Assembly: GCA_002787255.1 (NCBI GenBank)
Contig: PCWD01000067.1
Location: forward strand, 1,203 to 8,597
Length of the DNA stretch: 7,395 nucleotides
Origin: Parcubacteria group bacterium CG11_big_fil_rev_8_21_14_0_20_39_14
Lineage (GTDB): Bacteria > Patescibacteriota > Minisyncoccia > Minisyncoccales > GCA-002787255
Direction of reading: 5' to 3'
The notes below the pieces were generated by a model. It made no database searches, was not told where the DNA came from, and saw nothing but the letters and a program-made list of their open reading frames with translations. Below, piece by piece: positions 1-5,256 of this stretch (positions within the stretch are counted from its first letter, which is position 1; each line of letters starts with the position of its first letter). The translations under genes were made by a program, and so were the position numbers.

Positions 1-27
1 GGCGAGCCAAACTCTTCTTTTACTAAC

Positions 28-120
28 TGGCGGAAGGGGTGGGATTTGAACCCACGATCCGCCTCGTCGGCGGATACGGCTTTTCGAGAGCCGCTCTTTC
101 AACCACTCAGACACCCTTCC
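28..120 (-). tRNA. tRNA-Ser (anticodon CGA), with encoded CCA
   Basis: Read on the minus strand, this folds as a class II tRNA. The acceptor stem is GGAAGGG (114-120) paired with CCCTTCC (32-38). The anticodon stem CGGCT/AGCCG encloses the loop CTCGAAA, giving anticodon CGA, which reads the serine codon UCG. A long variable arm (ATCCGCC/GGCGGAT around GACGA) is typical of tRNA-Ser, and the T arm at 39-55 has the GTTCAAATC loop. The discriminator base is G (31) and CCA is encoded at 28-30. It lies 57 bp after the purH stop codon on the same strand, so it may be read from its own promoter or by readthrough from purH. Confidence 0.96.
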
Positions 121-135
121 TTTTTTTAATCCATA

Positions 136-164
136 TTTTTAGCATTTTACACTCTGAAAGTCAA
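136..164 (-). promoter_or_regulatory. Possible promoter for tRNA-Ser
   Basis: On the minus strand, TTGACT (159-164) and TAAAAA (136-141) are separated by 17 bp and match the sigma-70 boxes 5/6 and 4/6. Transcription would start about 9 nt before the mature tRNA 5' end. An alternative -10 (TAAAAT) lies upstream with a weaker -35. The short gap between the purH stop and the tRNA makes an independent promoter plausible but not certain. Confidence 0.35.
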
Positions 165-177
165 AAGGACAAAGCGA

Positions 178-1143
178 TTAATGCTTAAAACACCTGACTC
201 CGCTAAAAACCATAGCGATTTTATATTTATTGCAAAGGTTTATTGTTTTCTGGTCGTAAAGTGAACCGCCCGGCTGTATAATTGCCGTAATTCCCGCTTT
301 AGCCAGAGTTTCCGGGCCGTCGGAAAAGGGAAAAAAGGCATCGGAAGCGGCTGCCGCTCCATTAGCCCGAACTCCGGCGGAAAATACCGCTAATTTACAG
401 CATTTAACTCTTGATTGCTGGCCAACTCCCGAACCCGCCAAAGCCTCATTTTTTACCAGACAAACAGCGTTTGATTTTGAAACTTTACAGATTTTCCAGG
501 CAAAAAGCAAATCACGAATTTCTCTTTTGGTTGGCTTTCTTTTGGTTGCTATTTTAAAAGCTCCTGCGGTAATTTCTCTTTTATTAAACTCCTGCAAAAG
601 CCAGCCGCCCCGAATTTTTTTACAATCAAGTCCCGGAGCAAAATGAGGATTTTTTAAGGCGCCGTTAATCAAAATTATTAAATTTTTCTTTTCAGAGAAA
701 ATTTTTAAATCATTTTTGGCAACTTCCGGCGCTAATAAAATTTCAAAAAAACCCCTACCCAACATTATTGAGGCAATCTTTTTAACGGGGCGATTAACGA
801 TAACAACTCCGCCAAAGGCCGCCTGGAAATCTCCCAAATTCCAGGCTCTTAAAAAAGCGGTTTTTATATCTTTGCCATAAGCCGCGCCGCAGGGATTACC
901 GTGTTTTAAAATCAGACAAGCTGGTTGTTTTGCCCCAATCTGAGAGAGAGCAAAAATTGCCGCATCAATATCCAGAAGATTGTTAAAAGAAAGTTCTTTT
1001 CCCTGAAATTTCTTAAAATTTTGAATGGCTAACCTGTCCCTCGATTTTGGGTCAATATAAAACGCTCCTTTTTGGTGGGGATTTTCACCGTAGCGAAGCT
1101 CTGAAAATTTTTTTAATTCAAATTTTAAATCTCCGGGAAACAT
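178..1143 (-). CDS. purH: PurH C-terminal half: AICAR transformylase domain as a separate frame
   Basis: This 321-aa frame matches the second domain of bifunctional PurH, which transfers a formyl group from 10-formyl-THF to AICAR in de novo purine synthesis. Visible hallmarks are LRYGENPHQ (residues 16-24), KHGNPCG (80-86, carrying the Lys-His pair known to be catalytic in the family), GVGQQSRV (239-246), SDAFFPF (267-273), QPGGS (290-294) and the family C-terminal ending RCFKH. It therefore looks complete and active. Its ATG lies 26 nt inside the end of the preceding cyclohydrolase frame, one frame away, and the first residues (FPGDL) align with the usual interdomain linker. I see no good ribosome binding site, so expression needs translational coupling, frameshifting or a correction of the sequence. 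An in-frame TAA two codons upstream rules out an N-terminal extension. Confidence 0.93.
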   Translation of the reverse strand: MFPGDLKFELKKFSELRYGENPHQKGAFYIDPKSRDRLAIQNFKKFQGKELSFNNLLDIDAAIFALSQIGAKQPACLILKHGNPCGAAYGKDIKTAFLRAWNLGDFQAAFGGVVIVNRPVKKIASIMLGRGFFEILLAPEVAKNDLKIFSEKKNLIILINGALKNPHFAPGLDCKKIRGGWLLQEFNKREITAGAFKIATKRKPTKREIRDLLFAWKICKVSKSNAVCLVKNEALAGSGVGQQSRVKCCKLAVFSAGVRANGAAAASDAFFPFSDGPETLAKAGITAIIQPGGSLYDQKTINLCNKYKIAMVFSGVRCFKH

Positions 1144-1732
1144 TTTTTAAATATCCGCTGATTTTTTTATCGTATCGGCCGGTTTTTTGAAAAACCCTTT
1201 GAGCCAGAGCCAAACGAATTTTTTGGGGTATCTCTTTGCCGCTTTTTAAAAATTTATTGAGCTTTTGATAATCTTTCGGGTCGAGCAAAACTGTAACATA
1301 TTTGTAATTTTTAGCCGCCGCTCTAAGCATTGTTGGCCCGCCAATATCAATAAAATCAACAGCTTTGTCTAAAGAACAATTTTTTTCTTTTGTAATTTCC
1401 TCAAACGGATAAAGATTGCAAATTACCATATCAATCGGTCGGATTCCCAGTTTTTTGGCTTCCTTTTGGTGTTTTGGGCTCTGGCGGTCATAGAGAATCG
1501 CTGACTCAATTTGAAAAGAAATTGTTTTCATTCGGCCGTCAAAAGCCTCGGGATTGCCGGTGATTTTTTCAATCGGAATTGTTTTAATCCCGGCTTTTTT
1601 TAGAATTTCAGCCGTGCCGGCCGTAGCAATAATCTCCCAGTTAAGGTCAGCCAAGGTTTTGGCCAAATCTAAAATCTTCATCTTATCAAAAACACTAATT
1701 AAAACTCGCTTCTTTGCTTTAATTTTGTCCAT
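1118..1732 (-). CDS. purH: PurH N-terminal half: IMP cyclohydrolase domain as a separate frame
   Basis: This 204-aa frame is the MGS-like IMP cyclohydrolase domain that closes FAICAR to IMP, the last step of purine ring formation. Recognisable segments are the N-terminal strand and phosphate-binding region (ISVFDK, ATAGTAEIL; residues 12-43), FDGRMKT (64-70), NLYPF (106-110), DIGGPTMLRAAAKN (129-142) and the domain-closing YDKKISGYL (187-195). The usual LHP after the RVKT motif is replaced by ISF. After YLK the frame reads eight residues unrelated to PurH and stops at TGA, while the next frame carries the expected continuation. Removing one A from the A6 run (1143-1148) would fuse both into a protein of about 517 aa, the normal PurH length. 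There is no Shine-Dalgarno before the ATG. A promoter-like -10 box 6 nt upstream suggests a leaderless transcript. Confidence 0.92.
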   Translation of the reverse strand: MDKIKAKKRVLISVFDKMKILDLAKTLADLNWEIIATAGTAEILKKAGIKTIPIEKITGNPEAFDGRMKTISFQIESAILYDRQSPKHQKEAKKLGIRPIDMVICNLYPFEEITKEKNCSLDKAVDFIDIGGPTMLRAAAKNYKYVTVLLDPKDYQKLNKFLKSGKEIPQKIRLALAQRVFQKTGRYDKKISGYLKNVSRRFKI

Positions 1733-1738
1733 TCTACT

Positions 1739-1767
1739 ATTATAAAAGAGGGAGTGAATTTTGTATA
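1739..1767 (-). promoter_or_regulatory. Probable purH promoter, possibly leaderless
   Basis: On the minus strand, TATACA (1762-1767) and a perfect TATAAT (1739-1744) are separated by 17 bp. Only six bases (AGTAGA) lie between the -10 box and the purH ATG at 1730-1732, so a normal start about 7 nt downstream falls on the A of ATG. This agrees with the absence of a ribosome binding site. The upstream hairpin terminator would otherwise cut purH off from purN transcription. Confidence 0.55.
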
Positions 1768-1780
1768 GGAAACTGAAAGT

Positions 1781-1808
1781 AAAAGAAATCGGAGGCTAAG
1801 CCTCCGAT
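1781..1808 (-). terminator. Intrinsic-type hairpin on the purN stop codon
   Basis: A perfect 9-bp stem (1788-1796 with 1800-1808, ATCGGAGGC/GCCTCCGAT) has a 3-nt loop. On the minus strand it is followed by TTCTTTT. The purN stop codon TAG (1796-1798) lies in the loop and stem, so a terminating ribosome would cover the structure. The U tract is interrupted by a C, so termination may be partial. Read on the plus strand, the hairpin is also followed by an AT-rich tract with six T's, but no plus-strand gene precedes it. Confidence 0.55.
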
Positions 1809-2587
1809 AAAATTTTTTCTATTTTTGGAGTGAGATTATAACCCTCATCTAAAACTCTCCCTCGTTCATCTAAAATCTGATTGTTTATTATTTTTATTTC
1901 TTTCTTACTGAAGATTTTCAATGTTTCTACAAGCAATGGAAATTCTCTTTTCAGTCCTTCCTCTCTAATCCAGTCAAATAATTTTTCTTTCATCCAATCT
2001 TCATGAAAAAGTTCCCATAAGCGCCATAGATTGTCTGTTAAAAAGGGAATCCTAATTGGAAAGGTGCAATAGCTTGCCGGGGGGCCTGCATCCAATTCCG
2101 GGGTTACCAAATGCATCATTACTCCTGATTCTTTCTCTTTATTTTCAATGAGTTTTAAGACAACTTCCTGCCAGGTTCCTTTTGGTCCGCCGGGCTTAGC
2201 CGAATGAAGATTGATAAGCTCATAGGAATTACAAAGAAGAGGACTGACAATGAGCATATAGCCGGCCAAGACTGCGAGGTCAATCCGAACCCCTTTTATT
2301 TTCTTCAAAATCTCTCTGTCATATTTTTTCCGCCATTCTTCCAAATTTTCTTCCCGGAGTCGGGGTTCAAATTTTGCCGAAGAAAAAGTAACTAAAGGAA
2401 TGTTATATTGCCCAACAAGTTTAAAAAACAAATCGCTTTCTCTGTCTTCGCCATTTTCCCGGTTGGAAAAAACAAAAACAATTTTTGTATGGGGTATCTC
2501 GCCTTTTTTGATTGACTTTACAACCACTTTTAAAAGATCTCTGGCTGCTTTATCTCTGCCTGTTGAGAACCAACCCAAATAAAACAT
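1796..2587 (-). CDS. purN: PurN-like phosphoribosylglycinamide formyltransferase (divergent)
   Basis: This is a 263-aa member of the formyltransferase fold family, most likely transferring formyl from 10-formyl-THF to GAR, the third step of purine synthesis. The family's catalytic Asn-His pair appears as INLH (residues 125-128) and the catalytic Asp in ELDAGP (164-169). LAGYM (107-111) matches the strand before the active site. It differs from E. coli-type PurN (about 212 aa): the usual HPSLLP segment is HSAKPGGPKGTWQEV (128-142), and there is a C-terminal extension of roughly 60 residues. The start is fixed by AAAGGAGG (2596-2603) 8 nt before the ATG. That site overlaps the trmO stop codon, with only 14 bp between the genes, so the two are probably co-transcribed and coupled. 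Proximity to purH supports a purine role. Another formyl-transfer substrate is possible. Confidence 0.82.
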   Translation of the reverse strand: MFYLGWFSTGRDKAARDLLKVVVKSIKKGEIPHTKIVFVFSNRENGEDRESDLFFKLVGQYNIPLVTFSSAKFEPRLREENLEEWRKKYDREILKKIKGVRIDLAVLAGYMLIVSPLLCNSYELINLHSAKPGGPKGTWQEVVLKLIENKEKESGVMMHLVTPELDAGPPASYCTFPIRIPFLTDNLWRLWELFHEDWMKEKLFDWIREEGLKREFPLLVETLKIFSKKEIKIINNQILDERGRVLDEGYNLTPKIEKILSEA

Positions 2588-2601
2588 TATTCTTGCCTCC
2601 T

Positions 2602-3075
2602 TTAGGTTTTCTTAAGATGGATGGAGGGCTGATTTAATATCTCGGGGGATTTGAAATCCAAAACCAAGTCTCTGGGATGACCTGTGTAAGGTTTAATATC
2701 CAAAATCGGAGTGCCGTCAAAAACATCCAGACCCAGAACTTCTAAAATATTTCCTCTTACAGAGAACAACTTTACAATGGTAATGCCGATGGGATTTGGC
2801 CGGAAAGGCGCCCTGGTGGCAAAAACTCCTCTTGTTCCCCCACCAACCTTCACACAAGAAATTTTCTTTCTTCTTCTCCCTCTTTCGGTTATTTGGTGCA
2901 GCCAAGAAATTATTACCAGATGAGAATAATCCTCTATTCTTTCCATGGCCGGAGTCAGCTCGGGATTTAAAATAATTTCTGATTTTATTTCCACCCAATT
3001 CTTTTTTTGGGGGTCTCGAACTTGATTATTTCTGACATAACCGATTGCCCGCAATTTAATCTCATTTGGCTCCAT
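2602..3075 (-). CDS. trmO: TrmO/TsaA-family tRNA (t6A37) N6-methyltransferase
   Basis: The 157-aa product carries the hallmarks of the TsaA/YaeB (UPF0066) family: IGYVR near the N terminus (11-15), GVFATRAPFRPNPIG (83-97) and DVFDGTPILDIKPY (117-130). Characterised members use SAM to methylate N6 of t6A at position 37 of tRNAs. The protein is the short form, ending soon after the core barrel, and lacks the C-terminal domain of the E. coli enzyme (about 235 aa). The ATG is supported by a GGGGGAGGAGA-type ribosome binding site just upstream. It is first in a leftward unit, 14 bp ahead of purN. The link with purine genes may be positional only. Confidence 0.88.
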   Translation of the reverse strand: MEPNEIKLRAIGYVRNNQVRDPQKKNWVEIKSEIILNPELTPAMERIEDYSHLVIISWLHQITERGRRRKKISCVKVGGGTRGVFATRAPFRPNPIGITIVKLFSVRGNILEVLGLDVFDGTPILDIKPYTGHPRDLVLDFKSPEILNQPSIHLKKT

Positions 3076-3142
3076 GGGAATCTCCTCCCCCTCTTGATGC
3101 GCATCTTACCCTGCTTTGGTCCGCCAGCGTCCTTTCTTTCAT
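3062..3142 (-). CDS. Possible 26-aa leader peptide upstream of trmO
   Basis: On the minus strand an ATG (3140-3142) is preceded by a textbook AAAGGAGG (3150-3157) at 7-nt spacing. It opens a 26-codon frame beginning MKERTLADQ that ends in TGA at 3062-3064, overlapping the trmO start by 14 nt in another frame. The ribosome binding site is as strong as those of the real genes, and a promoter candidate lies about 50 nt upstream. The peptide is Arg- and Gly-rich and resembles nothing I recognise. It could be a translated leader coupled to trmO or a chance start. Confidence 0.3.
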   Translation of the reverse strand: MKERTLADQSRVRCASRGGGDSHGAK

Positions 3143-3196
3143 CTTTTTGCCTCCTTTCATATTTTCAAAGAGCGGGCTTTAAAAATCCCTCAAAAA

Positions 3197-3225
3197 AGAT
3201 TAGGGTTTTTCAAACCTTTTGTCAA
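3197..3225 (-). promoter_or_regulatory. Probable promoter for trmO-purN
   Basis: On the minus strand a perfect TTGACA (3220-3225) is followed after 17 bp by TAATCT (3197-3202), which keeps the three most conserved -10 bases. Transcription would start near 3190, giving a leader of about 115 nt to trmO that includes the possible small frame. A second -10-like box, TATAGT (3228-3233), lies just upstream but lacks a good -35. Confidence 0.5.
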
Positions 3226-3323
3226 ATACTATACCGGAAAGCTTTTGTTCGGGAAATTTACAATATCGCCCAAACTTTAAGCGGGTTGCCGGAGTTTTCT
3301 CTTTGCAAGTTTTCTGTCTGCTG

Positions 3324-3352
3324 TTGACAGGAATTATTAAATTTGATACGAT
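3324..3352 (+). promoter_or_regulatory. Strong promoter for the 267-aa gene
   Basis: A perfect TTGACA (3324-3329), 17-bp spacer and TACGAT (4/6; 3347-3352) point rightward, with a start expected near 3359. It diverges from the trmO promoter about 100 bp away. The first long gene begins at 3528, so the transcript would have an unusually long leader of about 170 nt. Confidence 0.6.
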
Positions 3353-3385
3353 TATGTGTTGAGGCATACTGCTTTAACATCGGAC

Positions 3386-3494
3386 ACAGTGTTCCGAAAA
3401 CGGGAAACACGGTATTTCCAGAATTTCTGGGATTGGATAAGTTCCAAAATGAGTAAAGTACTCAAAGAATGGGACAGACTGATTCCTGGAAATA
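3386..3494 (+). other. Structured 5' leader (candidate cis-regulatory RNA)
   Basis: Three sets of inverted repeats fall in the leader of the 267-aa gene. A hairpin pairs GTGTTCC (3389-3395) with GGAAACAC (3403-3410), with one bulged A. TATTTCCAG (3413-3421) is perfectly complementary to CTGGAAATA (3486-3494), enclosing small stems at 3433-3447 (TTGGA/TCCAA) and 3451-3463 (GAGTA/TACTC). TTCCAG (3416-3421) can instead pair locally with CTGGGA (3427-3432), excluding the long-range stem. Switchable pairing ending about 20 nt before the ribosome binding site resembles a riboswitch or attenuator, but I recognise no known class. An open frame also runs through this leader from GTG 3356 to 3565, so coding is an alternative. 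Confidence 0.35.
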
Positions 3495-3527
3495 GCACCT
3501 TTAAATCTAGCCAAAAGGAGACGTCAA

Positions 3528-4331
3528 ATGACGAAGACCTCAGAAGAATTGAAGCAAAAAGCTGAAAAATCAGTAAAAGATCCCAAACTAGTTGAGTTTG
3601 CCAAAACTGCTCCTTTGAATAAGGGTGGCCTGGTAAATCTTACCTGGGCCTACGAACAGGCTTTCCAATATGTCTATGAACAAACCAAAGATTTACCAAA
3701 AGCAAAAGAGCTGGCAGTTGCAACTCGCTGGCTAACAATGTTGCGACGAGATTATGGGGAAGATTTCCGAGGGTTGGTTTCGGAAAAGATTCAGGAAAGA
3801 CCGATGACAGATAGAGAAAGTTTAATATCTCTATTTGAGCATGGTGATGGTTACCAAAATTTTCAAAGACTTCCTAAGAATCAACAACTTGGGAAATGGA
3901 TAGAGTACTGGGAAAATCGATCTCTTAGAGACATGGAACGCGGGAACTTTAGAAGTCCGCTTGGGGGATATTTTGAAAATCTTAGACAACTTAAAGAAAT
4001 AAACCTGGATATTGAGCGAATGGAAAAGATTTTGGGGACATCCATTTATTTACCTTCCGGTGGATCCCTACAAACCGGAGTTCAATTCTATGTGGGACCC
4101 GTTAATAATGAGAGAACCTCTGTGCATCTTGATCTTCTTCGTCTTGATCTAACCATTGAAAGTAGTAAATTCTCATTGCACCTCTTTAAGTGGTCGCAGA
4201 TGACTTACGAAGAAAGTGATGGCAAGATAGGCTTTGGTTTCCATGTTAAAGAGGCCGAAGAAAAATATGCTCTTCATTTTGTGCGGATATCAAAAGACGG
4301 AACTGTTTCCGTAGACTGGTGTAAACATTAA
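3528..4331 (+). CDS. Hypothetical protein, 267 aa
   Basis: I do not recognise the family. The product has no signal peptide or membrane segment and looks like a soluble cytoplasmic protein. Residues 1-170 are rich in charged, probably helical stretches, with a conserved-looking aromatic patch (NLTWAYEQAFQYVYEQ, 37-52) and a W-rich stretch (WIEYWENRSL, 124-133). Residues 172-265 alternate in a beta pattern (IYLPSGG, VQFYVGP, VHLDLL, LTIESS, FSLHLFKW, IGFGFHV, YALHFVRIS). It may therefore be an alpha plus beta two-domain protein. The ATG is supported by AAAAGGAG 7 nt upstream. It stands alone between its own strong promoter and a strong terminator, so context gives no functional clue. Confidence 0.85.
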   Translation: MTKTSEELKQKAEKSVKDPKLVEFAKTAPLNKGGLVNLTWAYEQAFQYVYEQTKDLPKAKELAVATRWLTMLRRDYGEDFRGLVSEKIQERPMTDRESLISLFEHGDGYQNFQRLPKNQQLGKWIEYWENRSLRDMERGNFRSPLGGYFENLRQLKEINLDIERMEKILGTSIYLPSGGSLQTGVQFYVGPVNNERTSVHLDLLRLDLTIESSKFSLHLFKWSQMTYEESDGKIGFGFHVKEAEEKYALHFVRISKDGTVSVDWCKH

Positions 4332-4374
4332 CTAAGAATTCTTTCTTTGGCGGAATGTAGCCTGAAAGAATAAT

Positions 4375-4405
4375 AAAAGGGAGTTCCGAAGGGGCTTCCT
4401 TTTTT
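4375..4405 (+). terminator. Intrinsic terminator after the 267-aa gene
   Basis: A 13-bp stem (4375-4387 with 4391-4403, including three G-U pairs) has a GAA loop and runs into six T's (4400-4405). It begins about 44 nt after the stop codon. On the minus strand the G-U pairs become A-C mismatches, so it is directional and serves the plus strand only. Confidence 0.85.
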
Positions 4406-4457
4406 GTTATAAATAAGATATAAAATTAAAAAAGTTTGGGGTTTTGGGGACAAAAAT

Positions 4458-5066
4458 TTATTTTTCCAGACAATAAATTACTTGTCTGGTCTTAACTAAA
4501 AAAGTTCTGCTGTATTTGGCATCCGTCAATTTTAACCCCAGTTGCCCAAACAGCAATTTCCATTCCTTATCAGTTTTGTTGGTATGCGGATGTCCTATAA
4601 ATTCAAGGTTTAGCAAACTATCTATAAAATAGGTTAAATATTTATTAAATATATTTGTGTAAATTTCTTCAATTATAATTATTTTTTTAGAAACTCTTTT
4701 TGCTTCCAGCAATATTTCTGAATTGGGTATATGATGTAAAACAAACAAAATTAATGAAACGTCGAATTCGTCATTTTCAAACGGAATTTTATCTCCGTCG
4801 TATATAATCGGCTTTATCCCGTCAACAAAACTTAAATTTTTAACATCCAGGGGAATTACATTAAACCGGTTTTTAATTAAGATTTCACAAATGTTGCAAG
4901 TTCCAGCTCCGATATCCAATATTTTGTCTTTCTTATTCAGATATCGTTCTATTTGCCCGACCATGTTTTTGGCCCTAAGGGAACCTAATCTATAGACTGC
5001 TTTCCTGAAAAACTTATTTTTTTGAAGAAACTCTGTAATCATGTTTTTTAACGCTTTGATAACCAT
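4458..5066 (-). CDS. Class I SAM-dependent methyltransferase
   Basis: The 202-aa protein has the Rossmann methyltransferase core: motif I ILDIGAGTCN (residues 49-58, SAM-binding loop), an acidic end of strand two in IPLDV (71-75), DGDKIPF (90-96), FDVSLILFVLHH (101-112, the motif IV region of Methyltransf_11-type enzymes) and IIIIEEIY (129-136). Residues 1-40 form a basic N-terminal helix region and the C-terminal third probably contributes to substrate binding. The substrate cannot be told from sequence; small-molecule, lipid or quinone targets are all possible. It is isolated and convergent with the 267-aa gene. The start lacks a clear ribosome binding site (only AGGGGACC nearby), and its leader contains a GC-rich palindrome cluster unlike the AT-rich gene. 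Confidence 0.85.
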   Translation of the reverse strand: MVIKALKNMITEFLQKNKFFRKAVYRLGSLRAKNMVGQIERYLNKKDKILDIGAGTCNICEILIKNRFNVIPLDVKNLSFVDGIKPIIYDGDKIPFENDEFDVSLILFVLHHIPNSEILLEAKRVSKKIIIIEEIYTNIFNKYLTYFIDSLLNLEFIGHPHTNKTDKEWKLLFGQLGLKLTDAKYSRTFLVKTRQVIYCLEK

Positions 5067-5067
5067 T

Positions 5068-5116
5068 TTGGTCCCCTGTCAAGACCCGTCCCCTACCAAG
5101 ACCGGTCTTGATGGTT
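5068..5116. repeat. REP-like palindrome cluster in the methyltransferase leader
   Basis: A perfect 14-bp palindrome CAAGACCGGTCTTG (5097-5110) lies beside a second possible stem, TCAAGACC (5079-5086) with GGTCTTGA (5105-5112). The motif GTCCCCT is directly repeated at 5071-5077 and 5088-5094. The GGGGAC/GTCCCC words resemble the termini of the inverted-repeat element 150 bp to the right. It lies inside the predicted 5' leader of the methyltransferase mRNA, where it would fold just upstream of the start codon. Confidence 0.55.
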
Positions 5117-5125
5117 ATTTTTTTT

Positions 5126-5154
5126 AATTTAACAAAAATTGGGCAAAGATTCAA
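5126..5154 (-). promoter_or_regulatory. Possible methyltransferase promoter with extended -10
   Basis: On the minus strand, TTGAAT (5149-5154), a 17-bp spacer and TAAATT (5126-5131) preceded by TGT form an extended -10 promoter candidate. Transcription would start near 5119, giving a leader of about 50 nt that carries the palindrome cluster. The surrounding AT richness makes chance matches likely. Confidence 0.35.
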
Positions 5155-5189
5155 TATAACCCAAAACAAAAAGCTTTGAATGTTTTTTT

Positions 5190-5221
5190 AATCAAGTGTG
5201 GAGCTTGATTTATTTTTTTTT
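5190..5221 (+). terminator. Orphan terminator-like hairpin
   Basis: AATCAAG (5190-5196) pairs with CTTGATT (5204-5210) around a 7-nt loop, followed by a T-rich tract (5211-5221). It reads rightward, but no plus-strand gene lies between it and the previous terminator at 4405. It may end an unannotated small RNA, stop antisense transcription, or be chance in AT-rich sequence. Confidence 0.3.
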
Positions 5222-5256
5222 AAATTGCTATGATTATGCTGACGAAAGATTATATT

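Noticed and set aside
2717..2998. A 93-codon leftward frame inside trmO
   Set aside because: It is a shadow of trmO in another frame. It has no ribosome binding site or recognisable domain, whereas trmO shows family motifs throughout.
3007..3327. A 106-codon rightward frame across the trmO start and upstream region
   Set aside because: It is antisense to trmO, covers the divergent promoter region, and reads as low-complexity Leu/Phe/Cys without motifs.
4432..4454. CCCCAAAACCCC motif read leftward after the methyltransferase, resembling a telomere repeat or half a G-quadruplex
   Set aside because: Only two G4 runs are present and there is no repetition. It is most likely chance in a short convergent gap.
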